Translations under genes and position numbers: made by a program
Source of the DNA: Lindgomyces ingoldianus
Lineage: Eukaryota; Ascomycota; Dothideomycetes; Pleosporales; Lindgomycetaceae
Direction of reading: 5' to 3'
Length of the DNA: 64,000 nt
Assembly (NCBI RefSeq): GCF_010093535.1
Contig: NW_022985185.1
Location: forward strand, 98,282-162,281
The notes under the pieces: model-generated
Told to the model about the DNA's origin: nothing
Database searches by the model: none
What the model saw: the letters and a program-made list of their open reading frames with translations, nothing else
Shown here: piece after piece, positions 22,946 to 32,930 of the stretch
How positions within the stretch are numbered: position 1 is the first letter of the stretch
Layout: the number at the start of each line of letters is the position of its first letter

Positions 22946-24408
22946 ATGCTGCTTCAGCTTCCAAAAAATCTTCAGTCCTTCTCTCAATCATCCTTTCCGC
23001 ACAGCCAAGACAGTTGGTTGACCACTATGGCACAACCAAAGAAAGCAGACTCCTCAATTGAGCCCACCATTCTAAAACTACCACATCCATACCTCACCGC
23101 ATATACGATCACAAACATCGCACCGAAAGGAGAGGCCAAAATATTTCAAGTTTTACCGTCCTTAATTGAGAATACAGAGAATGGAGTTTCTCCCTCTATG
23201 CAGCTCCATAACAGCTCGGTATCCTTCAGCGATATAGCTGTCCTTCCAGAAAATCAAGCTCCTCCCGATGGAAATAACAGCTCATGGGCAAGGACTCGCC
23301 GGGCCCCCATGTCCACTATCTCGTGGACAGGTCCCAGGCCTACCGTAGCCCAGATGTGGCTAATATCATATGCGCTCATCACGCTGCATCCGCTAGTAGA
23401 AAAAATGAGAGTATTGTTTTCTGGCAGCGAATCTGAGTTACTAGCTACAGCATTGCGATCAAAGGGCCTCTTTCACCCACATCCTCCCTCCTCAAATTCC
23501 TCTGCTCCCCAGGATGGATACCTCCTCCTCCGGAGCTGCTTCTGGCAAGGTGCTGGTTGCCCCTTTGGTTCCCGTCCAGTATGGGCGCCTCGGCTAGATT
23601 CCTCAAACCAGCCCATCTCGACAGAATATCCACTCTTCCCATTCCAAACAGCCCCAACGACGCAATTCCCTGCTCCATCTCGACATACGATACATCCAAT
23701 ACGGGCACCAAAACCTAATCCTGGCTCGATAATATACAGTCGCTGGATACCCCATCTAAACGAGCATTTCTCGATGATTGCACTCGATCATACAAACGAC
23801 GACCATCTCAATCTCTTCCACGGATGGCAAAATGACCCTCGCGTTGCTGCAGGCTGGAACGAAACCGGGACGCTAGACCAACATCGAGAGTATCTCAAAA
23901 AACTTCATGAGGATCCGCATGTGCTTACTATGTTTGCGGCATTTGATGACGTGCTGTTTGCGTATTTTGAGGTGTATTGGGCAATGGTATGTTACGTTTA
24001 CTTTGCTACATCAGAATGACAGACTTTTATTAACAATTGATATAGGAAGATCAACTCGGTGCCCACTACAACGCCTCCCCATATGACCGTGGCCGCCACT
24101 CCCTCGTAGGCGATATCCGCTTCCGAGGCCCATACCGTGTGTCTGCGTGGTGGAGCGGGCTGATGCACTACATGTTTCTCGACGAACCTCGCACCACGAA
24201 TATCGTGGGTGAGCCTAAGGCAACGAATAGCACGGTATTGGCATATGATTTCGCCCATGGGTTTCATATCGAGAAACTAGTTGATCTGCCGCATAAACGT
24301 AGCGCGCTGATGATGGTTTCAAGAGAGAAGTTTTTTATGCTGAGTCCGCTTGTTTGGGATGGGGAGAAGGCGGTTAGGCCAAGTTTGGATGCACTTGCGA
24401 AGTTGTAG
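22946..24408 (+). CDS. sidF: N5-hydroxyornithine acyltransferase, SidF type (GNAT/IucB-like)
   Basis: Transfers an anhydromevalonyl-type acyl group from CoA to N5-hydroxyornithine (family role). Exons 22946-23986 and 24046-24408 with a 59-bp intron (23987-24045, GTATGT..ATATAG), 467 residues, close to A. fumigatus SidF (about 460). The acyltransferase core is C-terminal: [16 protein letters not shown] (about residues 290-305), [32 protein letters not shown] and [19 protein letters not shown], which are landmarks of the hydroxyornithine acylase family. The protein ends ...DALAKL. The tripeptide AKL is a recognised variant of the peroxisomal signal PTS1, and SidF is peroxisomal in Aspergillus. 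The ATG at 22946 is the first; a second at about 23027 (MAQPKK) would remove 27 residues. It sits directly before the acyl-CoA ligase that would supply its substrate. Confidence 0.9.
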
Positions 24409-24787
24409 GGATAGAGATAGATGTTTGAGGTTTGGATGGACCATGTCATTTACGTACACAAGTATAAAAAAAGTAATGGATGCAATTCTCAGATGTCTTC
24501 AATACTTTGAAACTCCAGAGCACGGTTGTGCCTCACTAGCATCCTCTTGCAACCATAGACCGAACTTCTGACCTCCCTTCTCAATTCTGCCTTCACCCAT
24601 CACCCTTCCTCCGTTTCAACCCCAATATCCCGTTTCCGCTCACCCCCGCTCACAAACCCCCGCTAAGCCCAAGCCTCTCCCACCACTACCTTGGCACACG
24701 GCTCCCATCCCACGCCATGCACCAATCGGTCCATCTGATTAAATTAGTTCCTCCCACCTGCCCAGCCGCCAAAAACGCAGGGTGCGG

Positions 24788-24796
24788 ATCAGATAA
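24788..24796 (+). promoter_or_regulatory. Iron-responsive GATA site (ATCAGATAA)
   Basis: Exact match preceded by GCGG, the same left flank as the site at 15488. It is 914 bp upstream of the ligase ATG. Confidence 0.7.
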
Positions 24797-24850
24797 CTCT
24801 GTTTGCACCCTGCCACCGAGGGCCGAAACTCGGAGCACGGTGTGCAGCGG

Positions 24851-24859
24851 ATCTGATAA
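24851..24859 (+). promoter_or_regulatory. Iron-responsive GATA site (ATCTGATAA)
   Basis: Exact match with GCGG to its left, 63 bp after the previous site. Confidence 0.7.
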
Positions 24860-24962
24860 AATTTGCATGCCTGATACGACGAGGCTCGTTACCCGAGATG
24901 AGCTGATTCGATAGGACAGCGGGGGGAAGTTCTGCCGAGACGGCTCGGGTGAATGAGGGCGG

Positions 24963-24971
24963 ATCTGATAA
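24963..24971 (+). promoter_or_regulatory. Iron-responsive GATA site (ATCTGATAA)
   Basis: Exact match, again preceded by GCGG. Third of four in this stretch. Confidence 0.7.
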
Positions 24972-25192
24972 CTTTGTCCGGCTGCGTTTGACGGGTTACA
25001 CGGAATGCAGGCATGCACGGGATATTACGGAATTGGAAATTTGAACGTAACCAGAAGACCAGACACCTCCAAGCCTTGACTCTCTCGGCTCCAATCGAAC
25101 ATCCGATAAAAATTTGCTCGCAACCGCCTTGGAAAAGTGGAGAAAGAATGTAGAATCCTTGGGAGTGGAAGGTTTCCGACATCGGCATTATC

Positions 25193-25201
25193 TTATCAGA
25201 T
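25193..25201 (-). promoter_or_regulatory. Iron-responsive GATA site (ATCTGATAA on minus strand)
   Basis: TTATCAGAT on the plus strand, about 510 bp upstream of the ligase ATG and closest of the four. Confidence 0.7.
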
Positions 25202-25709
25202 TAGATTTCGTGACAAGGATTACACGCAGCGGTCATGGATGTCGCGATCGACATGACGACTCGCAACATACTATGTCGGAATATCCTAGAATAGGAAAGT
25301 GGAAGAGTGATTTTTGCAATGCATGTGAGCGGAGGGTGGCGAGGGAGGGGCGCTTTGCGATGGTCTTAGCACTCAAGCCAAACGGGGCGAAATTGAATTG
25401 AGGTTTGGTAAGGCGCGATGTCATTCAGGTTGACGCGCTGCCAGCTACGACTGTGCCAGAAACTGAGATGCATGCAGCAAATCTCAATCCGAGGTCAAGT
25501 TTAGATTCTTACCTTGGAGCCATGGCAAACAGCAAAGTAAACCTCTTCGAGATTCTGTGGTTGATCTTGTACACTCTAACATCATTATACCTCTCAATCA
25601 TCGCATTCCATTACCTCTCTCAGCATTACAGTTCAAGTCGTTGAACCGCCTCTCGGCATTTCATCCCTTTCTCTATCTTTCAACCCCCTTCACTCTCAAT
25701 CAATTCCCC

Positions 25710-27733
25710 ATGTCAACCCTCCCCTCCCCTTCTCCCTCTTCCTCCTCACCCCTCCACCGTCTAACCCAAACCCTGCTCTTGATAGACCCTTACACCCTTC
25801 CGCCATACCCCAACCTATCCATTGTCACCGGTCCTCTGCATCCCCCTCTCCAAACTCTCACCCTCCCCCAACTCCTCCTCCGCCAAACCACCATCCACTC
25901 GTCCCGCGAATGCCTCATCATCCCCTGGACAGGCGCACGATGGACCTATACGCGACTATGGGACGAATCGAATCTTCTCGCACGCGCGCTATTGAAATGG
26001 GGTGTGAGACCGCGAGATCGGGTTGGGATAATAGCTGGGAACTGTGAGAAATATGTTGCCGTTTTTTTTGCCTGTGCGAGAGTGGGTGCGGTGTGTGTGA
26101 CGTTGAACAATACGTATACGGTTACGGAAGTAGAGGGAGCTTTGAGGTATACCGGTATGCTTCTTCCCAATTGCCTTTCTTGAAGGGTTATGGATGTGAG
26201 CTGATGATTCCAGGATGTAAGATACTGTTCACGACGCCTACTATCGGGCGGACTGATAATATGCCTCTACTTCTACGGCTACGAGAATTTGAACGGGGAG
26301 GTGAGAAGCTCGAATTGAAGACAGTATGCCTTCTACGAGGAGATGTCGAAGGGTGTTTACGGTATGAAGACATGCTAGCGCAAGCGGGCCAGATCCCAGA
26401 GCAACTACTCGATATTTTTGACGGGATAATTAGTCCGTTCGATGTAGTGAATCTTCAATTCACTAGTGGAAGTACGGGGAATCCGAAGGCCGCTATGCTC
26501 ACACATCAGTAATTCTCACTATCGCCATCTTCTTGCTATCATATTATCTTGAATTGTTTTCGCAGACTGACCGGTCCCCCAGCAACCTCCTAAACAATGC
26601 CCACTTTATCGGCTCGCGAATGAATCTCACACCTCACGACATCCTCTGCTGTCCACCCCCTCTCTTCCACTGTTTTGGCCTCACGCTCGGCCTCCTCGCA
26701 ACCCTCACACACGGCGGCAAAGCGGTATATCCTGCCGAAGCCTTTGACGCCGAAGCCACACTAAACGCAATATCGGATGAGCGCTGCACAGCTCTCCACG
26801 GCGTCCCCGCAATGCTCGAATCCATCCTCAGCCTCCCGCGACCGGGTGGTTGGCAGAGCGAATTACGGACGGGAATTGTAGCGGGCAGTCCAGTGCCGAA
26901 GTGGTTGATGGAGAAGATGGTTGAAGATTTGGGGATGGTGGAGTTTACTTCTAGCTACGGTACGTATTCGAGAGGAGGACGCAGCAAGTGTGGAGCGGAG
27001 AGAAGAGCTAACAGGGAGAAAGGGCTTACGGAAGCCTCGCCAACCGTCTTTAACGCCCACACTACTGATTCCCTTCATGCTCGACTCACGACTGTGGGGA
27101 CTGTTATGCCGCACGCAAGGGTCAAGATTATAGATCGATATGGGAAGATTGTTCCAATCGGCGTTCGAGGAGAGCTTTGCGTAGCGGGGTATCAGCTATG
27201 TCGCGGGTATTGGGAAAACCCGGAGAAGACAGCTGAAGTGCTGGTACATGATGAATTCGGCGAATTGTGGTTGAAGACTGGGGATGAAGGGGTACTGGAT
27301 GTAGACGGGTATTGTACGATTACGGGGAGGTTTAAGGATATTATTATACGTGGTATGTATCCCCGCGTCTTCTGTTTTGGGTAGAGGGGACGGATCTAGG
27401 TTAACAGATCTAGGAGGCGAGAATATATATCCGCTGGAGATTGAAGAACGACTTGTAGGGCATCCAGCAATATCCCGCGCCATTGTGGTCGGTGTGTCGC
27501 ATCCGCGTTATGTAGAAGTCCCAGTTGCATTTCTACAACTCGAAGACGGAGCTCAGAAACCAACGCTCAGCCAGTTGAAGTCTTGGGTAAGAAATATATT
27601 GGGAAGACACAAAGCACCTGCGCATGTGCTGTGGTTGGGCGAAGACTGCGATACTAATGTTCCATTAACGGGGAGCGGAAAGATAAAGAAATTTATACTA
27701 CGGGAACTTGCGGAAGAGTTGATGGCCAGATAG
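25710..27733 (+). CDS. sidI: Acyl-CoA ligase, SidI type (mevalonyl-CoA ligase)
   Basis: ANL-superfamily enzyme that forms acyl-CoA with ATP. In Aspergillus, SidI activates mevalonate for siderophore acylation. Five exons join in frame: 25710-26154, 26214-26508, 26583-26959, 27023-27352, 27414-27733. The four introns are 59, 74, 63 and 61 bp. The 588 residues match the usual SidI size. Landmarks: the P-loop LQFTSGSTGNPKAAMLTHH spans intron 2 (about residues 230-248), SSYGLTEASP spans intron 3 (about 370), then LKTGDEGVLD, GRFKDIIIRGGENIYPLEIE (spanning intron 4) and the C-terminal lysine in GSGKIKKF. The ATG at 25710 is preferred; the frame is open back to 25557 with an earlier ATG. The C-terminus (LMAR) is not a PTS1 and I see no clear PTS2 near the N-terminus, although SidI is peroxisomal in Aspergillus. 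Adjacent to sidF, with four iron-GATA sites upstream. Confidence 0.88.
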
Positions 27734-27841
27734 GATAGCAATTGTAATATAAAAGCAAAACCGAGCTCTTTACAAGCAAAATCAGGTCTCTAAAAGTAAA
27801 GTAAAGACTAAAGGTGCATGCATGGGCACACCTCCCAACCC

Positions 27842-29230
27842 CTAAATGCAAAACCAAACCCGACTGCCTATCCGGAACCACCTACCCACCCACATAAGCA
27901 AACCTCCAGCCATTACCACGATGCCATTGATTAACATCGCAATTTTGAATCCTCCGTCATCCATTTCAACCAAAGCCGCCGTAGTCACGACTCCTGCCGC
28001 TGCCACAATCCCGACCAAAGTCAGCAACGCTGATATCCGCGCTGGCCTATCGAAAGGCCTTGTCGCATCCGAGAAATGGAAAATGCTAGTGACTCTGATA
28101 TACAACCCAAGAACAGCACCAAGTCCTACGGCGTAAGGAGTGCACCATAGCTCAAATGCTAATAACGAAGGTGCTTGGGAGGGGAAAATAAAGCTCGCTC
28201 CGACTGCAACAGCCGCAAGAATAAAGGTATTCAGCGCACCGTTCGTTCGCAACACCAGGCCACTGGTCATGATTGGGGCTGTGAGGATCGAAACACCGTA
28301 CGTGATCATGAGGACCACCGTGGGCGACGTCGGGAACTCGTGTTGCGGTGTGCTAGCAATCATGAGCACAATGTAAGCCGGCCAAGTGAAAAGTCCGAAA
28401 AACAAGCAAAGATATCCGAGGGTAAAAAGAAGAGTGTCCTTTTCTTTCCAGATTCTGGTCGACTCCTCTGGTGCCTGGGTTGAAAGCCTGCCGTATATCT
28501 CGGAGGGCTTCATCAAGAAGCAGGCAGGAACAAGCGTGGCCGCCATAATGCCGCAGTTGATCCAGCATGCTTTCTGAAACTCCCTCTCCTGGAATTGAAT
28601 GTACGAGCCAGTTGTGTAGATCACCCCACCAAGTGGTCCCATGATTGTTCCAGTCATTGAAGCCAGTGGAATATTGTTCTTGTAGTGGCTCGAGAGACAG
28701 AGGATTCCAGCCACGAGCAGAATCCCTAGTCCAATGCCCATCAGAATCCCTTGCATCATGAGCATGTACCACCATGTAAACCGAAGGCTCGTGCTGAAGG
28801 AGAGACCAAACTGACCAGCGATCGCAAGCACAGTCGCTACCACAACCAATATCTTCAAATCTCCGCGTCTGTATAGCCACGCAGCAGGGATTACAAGGCC
28901 AAATATACAAAATAGTTGGACAGCGATGATAGAGGAGAGGGGGAGAAGTGAGGTGTGCGGAGATACGGTGTAGTAGTACTCGAGAAAAGGACCAAAAGAG
29001 AGCGGTATCCCGAGGCAGTTGAAGCTGATCAGGCAGTATGCAAAGTAAGTTCGTTTGCGGTGTACCCACGGCTTTGATGTTGATGGAGTGGCAGCTTTGG
29101 TTGCTGCATCGGAGGCTCGGGGTCGAGGGTCTGTTGATTGAGAAACTACCAGAGTGGCGGACGCATCGGTCGGTCTTAAAGCCCGGTCAGATCTTCTCCA
29201 GGAACCGCAAGAGGTCCCCTGGGAAGACAT
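27842..29230 (-). CDS. MFS transporter, monocarboxylate (MCT/SLC16-like) type
   Basis: Single exon, 462 residues, ATG at 29230. About 50 polar residues precede the first membrane helix (YFAYCLISFNCLGIPLSFG). Some 12 hydrophobic segments follow, with a central polar loop around WKEKDTLLF. The GPFLEYYY and TGTIMGPLGGVIY blocks resemble fungal monocarboxylate-porter homologues, not the 14-helix siderophore-iron importers (MirB/Sit1 type). Substrate is unknown. It converges on the acyl-CoA ligase, with 108 bp between the stops, and may or may not belong to the siderophore cluster. No ATCWGATAA site lies upstream of it. Confidence 0.8.
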   Translation of the reverse strand: MSSQGTSCGSWRRSDRALRPTDASATLVVSQSTDPRPRASDAATKAATPSTSKPWVHRKRTYFAYCLISFNCLGIPLSFGPFLEYYYTVSPHTSLLPLSSIIAVQLFCIFGLVIPAAWLYRRGDLKILVVVATVLAIAGQFGLSFSTSLRFTWWYMLMMQGILMGIGLGILLVAGILCLSSHYKNNIPLASMTGTIMGPLGGVIYTTGSYIQFQEREFQKACWINCGIMAATLVPACFLMKPSEIYGRLSTQAPEESTRIWKEKDTLLFTLGYLCLFFGLFTWPAYIVLMIASTPQHEFPTSPTVVLMITYGVSILTAPIMTSGLVLRTNGALNTFILAAVAVGASFIFPSQAPSLLAFELWCTPYAVGLGAVLGLYIRVTSIFHFSDATRPFDRPARISALLTLVGIVAAAGVVTTAALVEMDDGGFKIAMLINGIVVMAGGLLMWVGRWFRIGSRVWFCI

Positions 29231-29972
29231 TCTTGCGCGGGCGGAAGCACCCGGGCGGTAGTGTCGTTCAGGGTGCTAACAGCGGGGTTTAGTTCCCGAC
29301 CTTCCCCAGCGCAGAGCGCAGACGAGGATATTAAGTTGACGCCCCTCGACGCTAAAGGCTTCGGAAACAATGCAGAGAAGAGTATAGAAAAGGTTTAATA
29401 TTTCAGGATCTATCGCTCGCAAGGGAAAGCAACAGAGTCGTATCGAAGAGCCCCCTAACTACTTCGTTTGCCACGGAAACCAATCGTATGATTTTTGTGA
29501 ATGTGAATGCGACTTCACCGTCACCGTGGGAGACATTCGACGAGACATGCATTAGTTTCGAGGGGGTGATAACGAAACGGAGAAAGAAACGGAGACAAGG
29601 CCGATTTTTGGGGTGTACTCCTCTTCCAGCATTGCGGGGTGACATCAGCAGAAAGATGAGATGAAGCAGAAGTGAAAGGGGGAAGTAAAGATTATCCTCA
29701 TCAGGAAAGGTACGCAACGTTATCTACCGGAAGTAGAAATCGCGGATCACATTTGACTTAAACGAAGAATCCGAAGAAAGAACATTAAAAGAACCTGGAT
29801 ATTCCTTTTACGCAGACCCATGTCACCATTTAAGAGAAACTACGAAGCTATCAGCGAAACCATATATATCCATTATGCACGAAAAGAATCCGAAAGTCAC
29901 GAACGCCCGATTCCTATGAATAAATTTAAAATCCGGACCAGACTCAAATCCCCAAATGATCTCAAATAAAGT
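29231..29972. other. Intergenic region, no supported gene
   Basis: 742 bp between two minus-strand genes. It holds the MFS promoter and the 3' flank of the SH3 gene. A 104-codon open frame at 29403-29717 has no recognisable content. Confidence 0.5.
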
Positions 29973-30755
29973 TTAGAATATGCCGTTGACAATCTTTCCA
30001 CCAATAGTTGCACCAGCTCCGAAGATGGCAGCATTGCCCAGTTTCTTGCCGAACTTCTTGCCCATCTCCCCACCCTTCCCTGGCTGCTGATGAGGATCAC
30101 TCGTCGCGCCATTGCTAACATCCAGCGGCATGTTGCCGTAGTTGCTAGGTTGTGGTCCGGACGGTAATGGCGATGGTCCTGGGGGAACAATGGCTTTTTC
30201 CTCGCGGCGGACGTAGCTGGCAGGGAAGATGCCCTCCTGTCCGGTGCGCTCATTGCGTCCCTTCCACCACTCGTTGTTCATGTACTCAGTAACGACGACG
30301 TTGTCATTTGGCATCAGTGCAAGGTCGCCGGCGTCTTGTGCATTATACTGATACATGGCGGTGGCGTGTGCGAGAGCCGGAGGGCCGACGGGAGCAGCTG
30401 GCGGTGTTGGGTAGGCCGGTGGCGGTAGGTTAGCAGCGCTGGTCTCGGCGGCATAGTATCCAACCTTCTTCTCTGGCTCTGGTGTTGACTCTTTCTTGAT
30501 GTTCAGGTTATTCATCTGCGGGATAGGGATTTCTTGGGCGGCGGGCAGCGGGGCATGCATCGAGGTGGAGAGGGGGAGGTGGTTAATGATGGCGTTGAAC
30601 TGCTGACTCGTAATCACGTTGGAGTCGACGAGGAACTCGAGCTCCTACAAGTGTCGTATTAGACAAATTATTCGCAGTGGGGAAGGCGTGTTCCGTACCG
30701 TCTTGATCACGCGAAGAGACCTATTGGTCATGGCATTGTTGAACCCCTCCGACAT
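29973..30755 (-). CDS. SH3-domain protein, Lsb1/Pin3 (Las17-binding) type
   Basis: Exon 1 is 30755-30699 (19 codons), exon 2 is 30644-29973, and the intron is 54 bp (30645-30698, GTACGG..TTGTAG). The protein has 242 residues. It begins MSEGFNNAMTNRSLRVIKTE and continues ELEFLVDSNVITSQQF, the conserved N-terminal helical segment of Lsb1/Lsb2(Pin3) homologues. A Pro-rich linker follows. The single SH3 domain lies at about residues 110-165 (AMYQYNAQDAGDLAL, NNEWWKGRN, GIFPASYV), with the ALYxY, WW and PxxYV features. The C-terminus is Gly-rich (GNAAIFGAGATIGGKIVNG). In yeast these proteins bind the WASP homologue Las17 and regulate actin patches. Not linked to the siderophore genes by function. 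Confidence 0.88.
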
Positions 30756-31241
30756 GTTGACGGCGATGGATGGAGTATCTGGGATGGTGTTAATCACCTT
30801 CACAAAGAGCGTCGTGAGAACAGGCAGTATCGCGAGAGAATCACGGACCGATCAAGTAATGGTTGGGGACTGGCAATTTTGTGTGGTTGAGGAGTCGGAG
30901 ATTGAGATTGCTGGGGTGGTGAGAGGTTCAATCCCTTCAGCTCGTGTTGAGGGCCACGTCTCGGCAAGGCTGTGCCGCGCCGCAAATGAATTGAGGCTGT
31001 GCAAGTTCCGTTTCATACGCTGTTGAATGTCTTCCATGTGAAAAGGTTCTAGTTTAGCTTTTTTCATCGAGCAAATAAGTTCAATTATTCTCAATTCAAA
31101 TTTTGAACTCTTTCTCCATTTATTTTTCTGGATCGCTGTCAGTAACCCCGGGCCACCATCCCCTGTCCGTTCCTGGCTGGTAAGCAAGGTCCCAATGGTC
31201 AGTGCGTGTGGCTCACCCTCCCGTCTCAAGGCTCTCACGTG
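30756..31241. other. SH3-gene leader and SDR 3' flank, no separate gene
   Basis: 486 bp. A 128-codon minus-strand open frame (30852-31238) overlaps the expected 5' region of the SH3 gene and resembles no protein. I treat it as leader or promoter. Confidence 0.5.
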
Positions 31242-32042
31242 CTAAGCACCTCCTCCGTGAGCCTTCAGCATCTCAGCAACCTTGTGAAACCTCTCCTGGC
31301 GAGTCTTTTCGAAAGAATTGAACAGCATATCCACTATTCCAACTGGAATCTGCTCCTCGCCCTTAACCATCTTTCCCCATGACTCCTCCGTAAACTGGTC
31401 CAATGGCATTCCTATAGCTCCGCCGTTCTTGATATCAGGACGATGCTTCTCATCGTGCAGTTCCGTCTGTACCGCTGGTGGGAATATCTCAATGACTTTG
31501 ACATTCCCCAGACCCTCTTTGAGCTGCTCCCGCAAGCACAGGAGGAAATGGTGGAGCGCGGCTTTAGACGCGCAATAGTTGAGACACGTAGCGATCGGAA
31601 CCAGCGCCAGTCCGGATGACGTGTAGATGAGAGCCGTCTCGTTTTGCTGGTTCTGGAGATGTGGGAGAAAGGCATGTGTCAGGTGGACGTACGAGAGGTA
31701 ATTGGTGGTGAGCTCAAGCCCAACAACCGACAGATCCACAGTCTCTGGTTTGGAGAAGTCGAAACCTCGTTGAATGCCCGAGTTGAGGATCACGCAGTCC
31801 AGATCTGGGTGCTTGCTCGTGATATCCTCCGCGAATTTGGGAATCTGGTTCAGCAGGGTAATGTCGAACGCAACTGCTTCAGCCTTGTCTTTGCCATGCT
31901 TTTCGACAAAAGCATCGAGATTCTCCATCCTCCTCCCAACGACGATAACCTTCTTTCCATCTTGGACAACCTTCTCCGCATACGCCTCGCCAATACCAGA
32001 TGTAGCACCAATGAGCAGGACTTTGTTGTACTTGAACGACAT
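31242..32042 (-). CDS. Short-chain dehydrogenase/reductase
   Basis: Single exon, 266 residues, ATG at 32042. Classical SDR layout: NAD(P)-binding GATSGIGEAYA near residue 12, VVGRR with Arg42-43 suggesting NADP preference, FDITLL, NSGIQRG in place of NNAG near residue 87, catalytic Ser in IYTSSGLALVP near 140, and YCASK (Tyr and Lys) near 155. The DltE/oxidoreductase subgroup is the best fit by feel. The substrate cannot be deduced. Confidence 0.92.
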   Translation of the reverse strand: MSFKYNKVLLIGATSGIGEAYAEKVVQDGKKVIVVGRRMENLDAFVEKHGKDKAEAVAFDITLLNQIPKFAEDITSKHPDLDCVILNSGIQRGFDFSKPETVDLSVVGLELTTNYLSYVHLTHAFLPHLQNQQNETALIYTSSGLALVPIATCLNYCASKAALHHFLLCLREQLKEGLGNVKVIEIFPPAVQTELHDEKHRPDIKNGGAIGMPLDQFTEESWGKMVKGEEQIPVGIVDMLFNSFEKTRQERFHKVAEMLKAHGGGA

Positions 32043-32819
32043 CTTGGACTGTGGGGATTGAAGACTATGAAGATTGAAGACTATCTGAAATATCTCCCTC
32101 CTTGGGCAGAGGGTTTATATGCTTCAACCACGCTAACATTGCGAATTACGAACGAGAATGCGAAACTAGAAGCCATCCGCTGTAGTGCAGATGTAGGATT
32201 ATATCAACCAATTACAACCCTCGCCTCTCGAAGACGCTAAACCTGAAACACCAAATTCGTCGTACAATACGACGGAGATAGTGGAGAGTGGGTACACCCC
32301 GTCCGGTTCGCTAGCAACTATCAATTCATTAGCTTCATGTTATCCGACTTGTAAAATTAAAGAGTATAGAGCAGTTCCAGCACTCAACTGCATAGTAAGG
32401 ATGCTGTTCCAACGTCATCGACATGGTTCTTTGCATCTCCGGCATTGAGGATCGGGTAGGTCGCTCCGAGGTGAAATCCATCACCACAATCTCCTATTCT
32501 TTATTTCGCATCCTACTTGAGTATGATATGGCTACTGCGTTCGCTGAACAGGATAGAGTTCGCGAGAAAGGGGAAAGCAGCTTCTCATCAGGTGAGATTC
32601 AATTCAAGTTTTGGACCTAGGCAATCTCTAAATATTTCACCTCATTATATGAGATGAAATCCAGGGGTTTATTCCCCAACATTCTCAAACCAACTTCTGA
32701 TTTTGCGGATTCACATTTCAATGCTGGCTGCACTATTGAAGTTCAATCATGTAATTACCTAATCCACAACTAGGATGCGGAGCCGAGGTGGAGGATCGTC
32801 TACAACCTCCGCACTCATC
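32043..32819. other. Intergenic region before the DNA transposon
   Basis: 777 bp holding the SDR promoter. A 65-codon open frame (32423-32620) is not convincing. Nothing else recognised. Confidence 0.5.
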
Positions 32820-32821
32820 TA

Positions 32822-32930
32822 TTGTGTGCAAAAATCGGGAAATTTCTTGGCGTTTCTTAGATCTTTTTTTTCCTTACTAAAATTGCATAGGAGATTACAA
32901 TCTTAATAGAATTCCTAATATATTAACAAA
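32822..32930 (+). repeat. Left terminal inverted repeat (109 bp)
   Basis: Pairs with 36234-36342 in reverse complement without gaps. The few mismatches are nearly all C/T or G/A transitions. Confidence 0.88.

Larger units (their letters stand above)
24409..25709. other. 1.3-kb regulatory region upstream of the acyl-CoA ligase
   Basis: No supported gene. A 95-codon open frame at 25114-25401 has no resemblance. The stretch carries four exact ATCWGATAA sites between 24788 and 25201 plus a near match (ATCTGATTA) at 24733. The open frame of the ligase runs upstream to about 25557, so the 5' UTR may begin near there. Confidence 0.6.

Noticed and set aside
28353..29069. A 238-codon minus-strand open frame inside the MFS gene
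   Set aside because: Same strand, different frame from the transporter, with no membrane segments or family signal.
30852..31238. A 128-codon open frame between the SDR and SH3 genes
   Set aside because: No family resemblance, and its position fits the leader/promoter of the SH3 gene.
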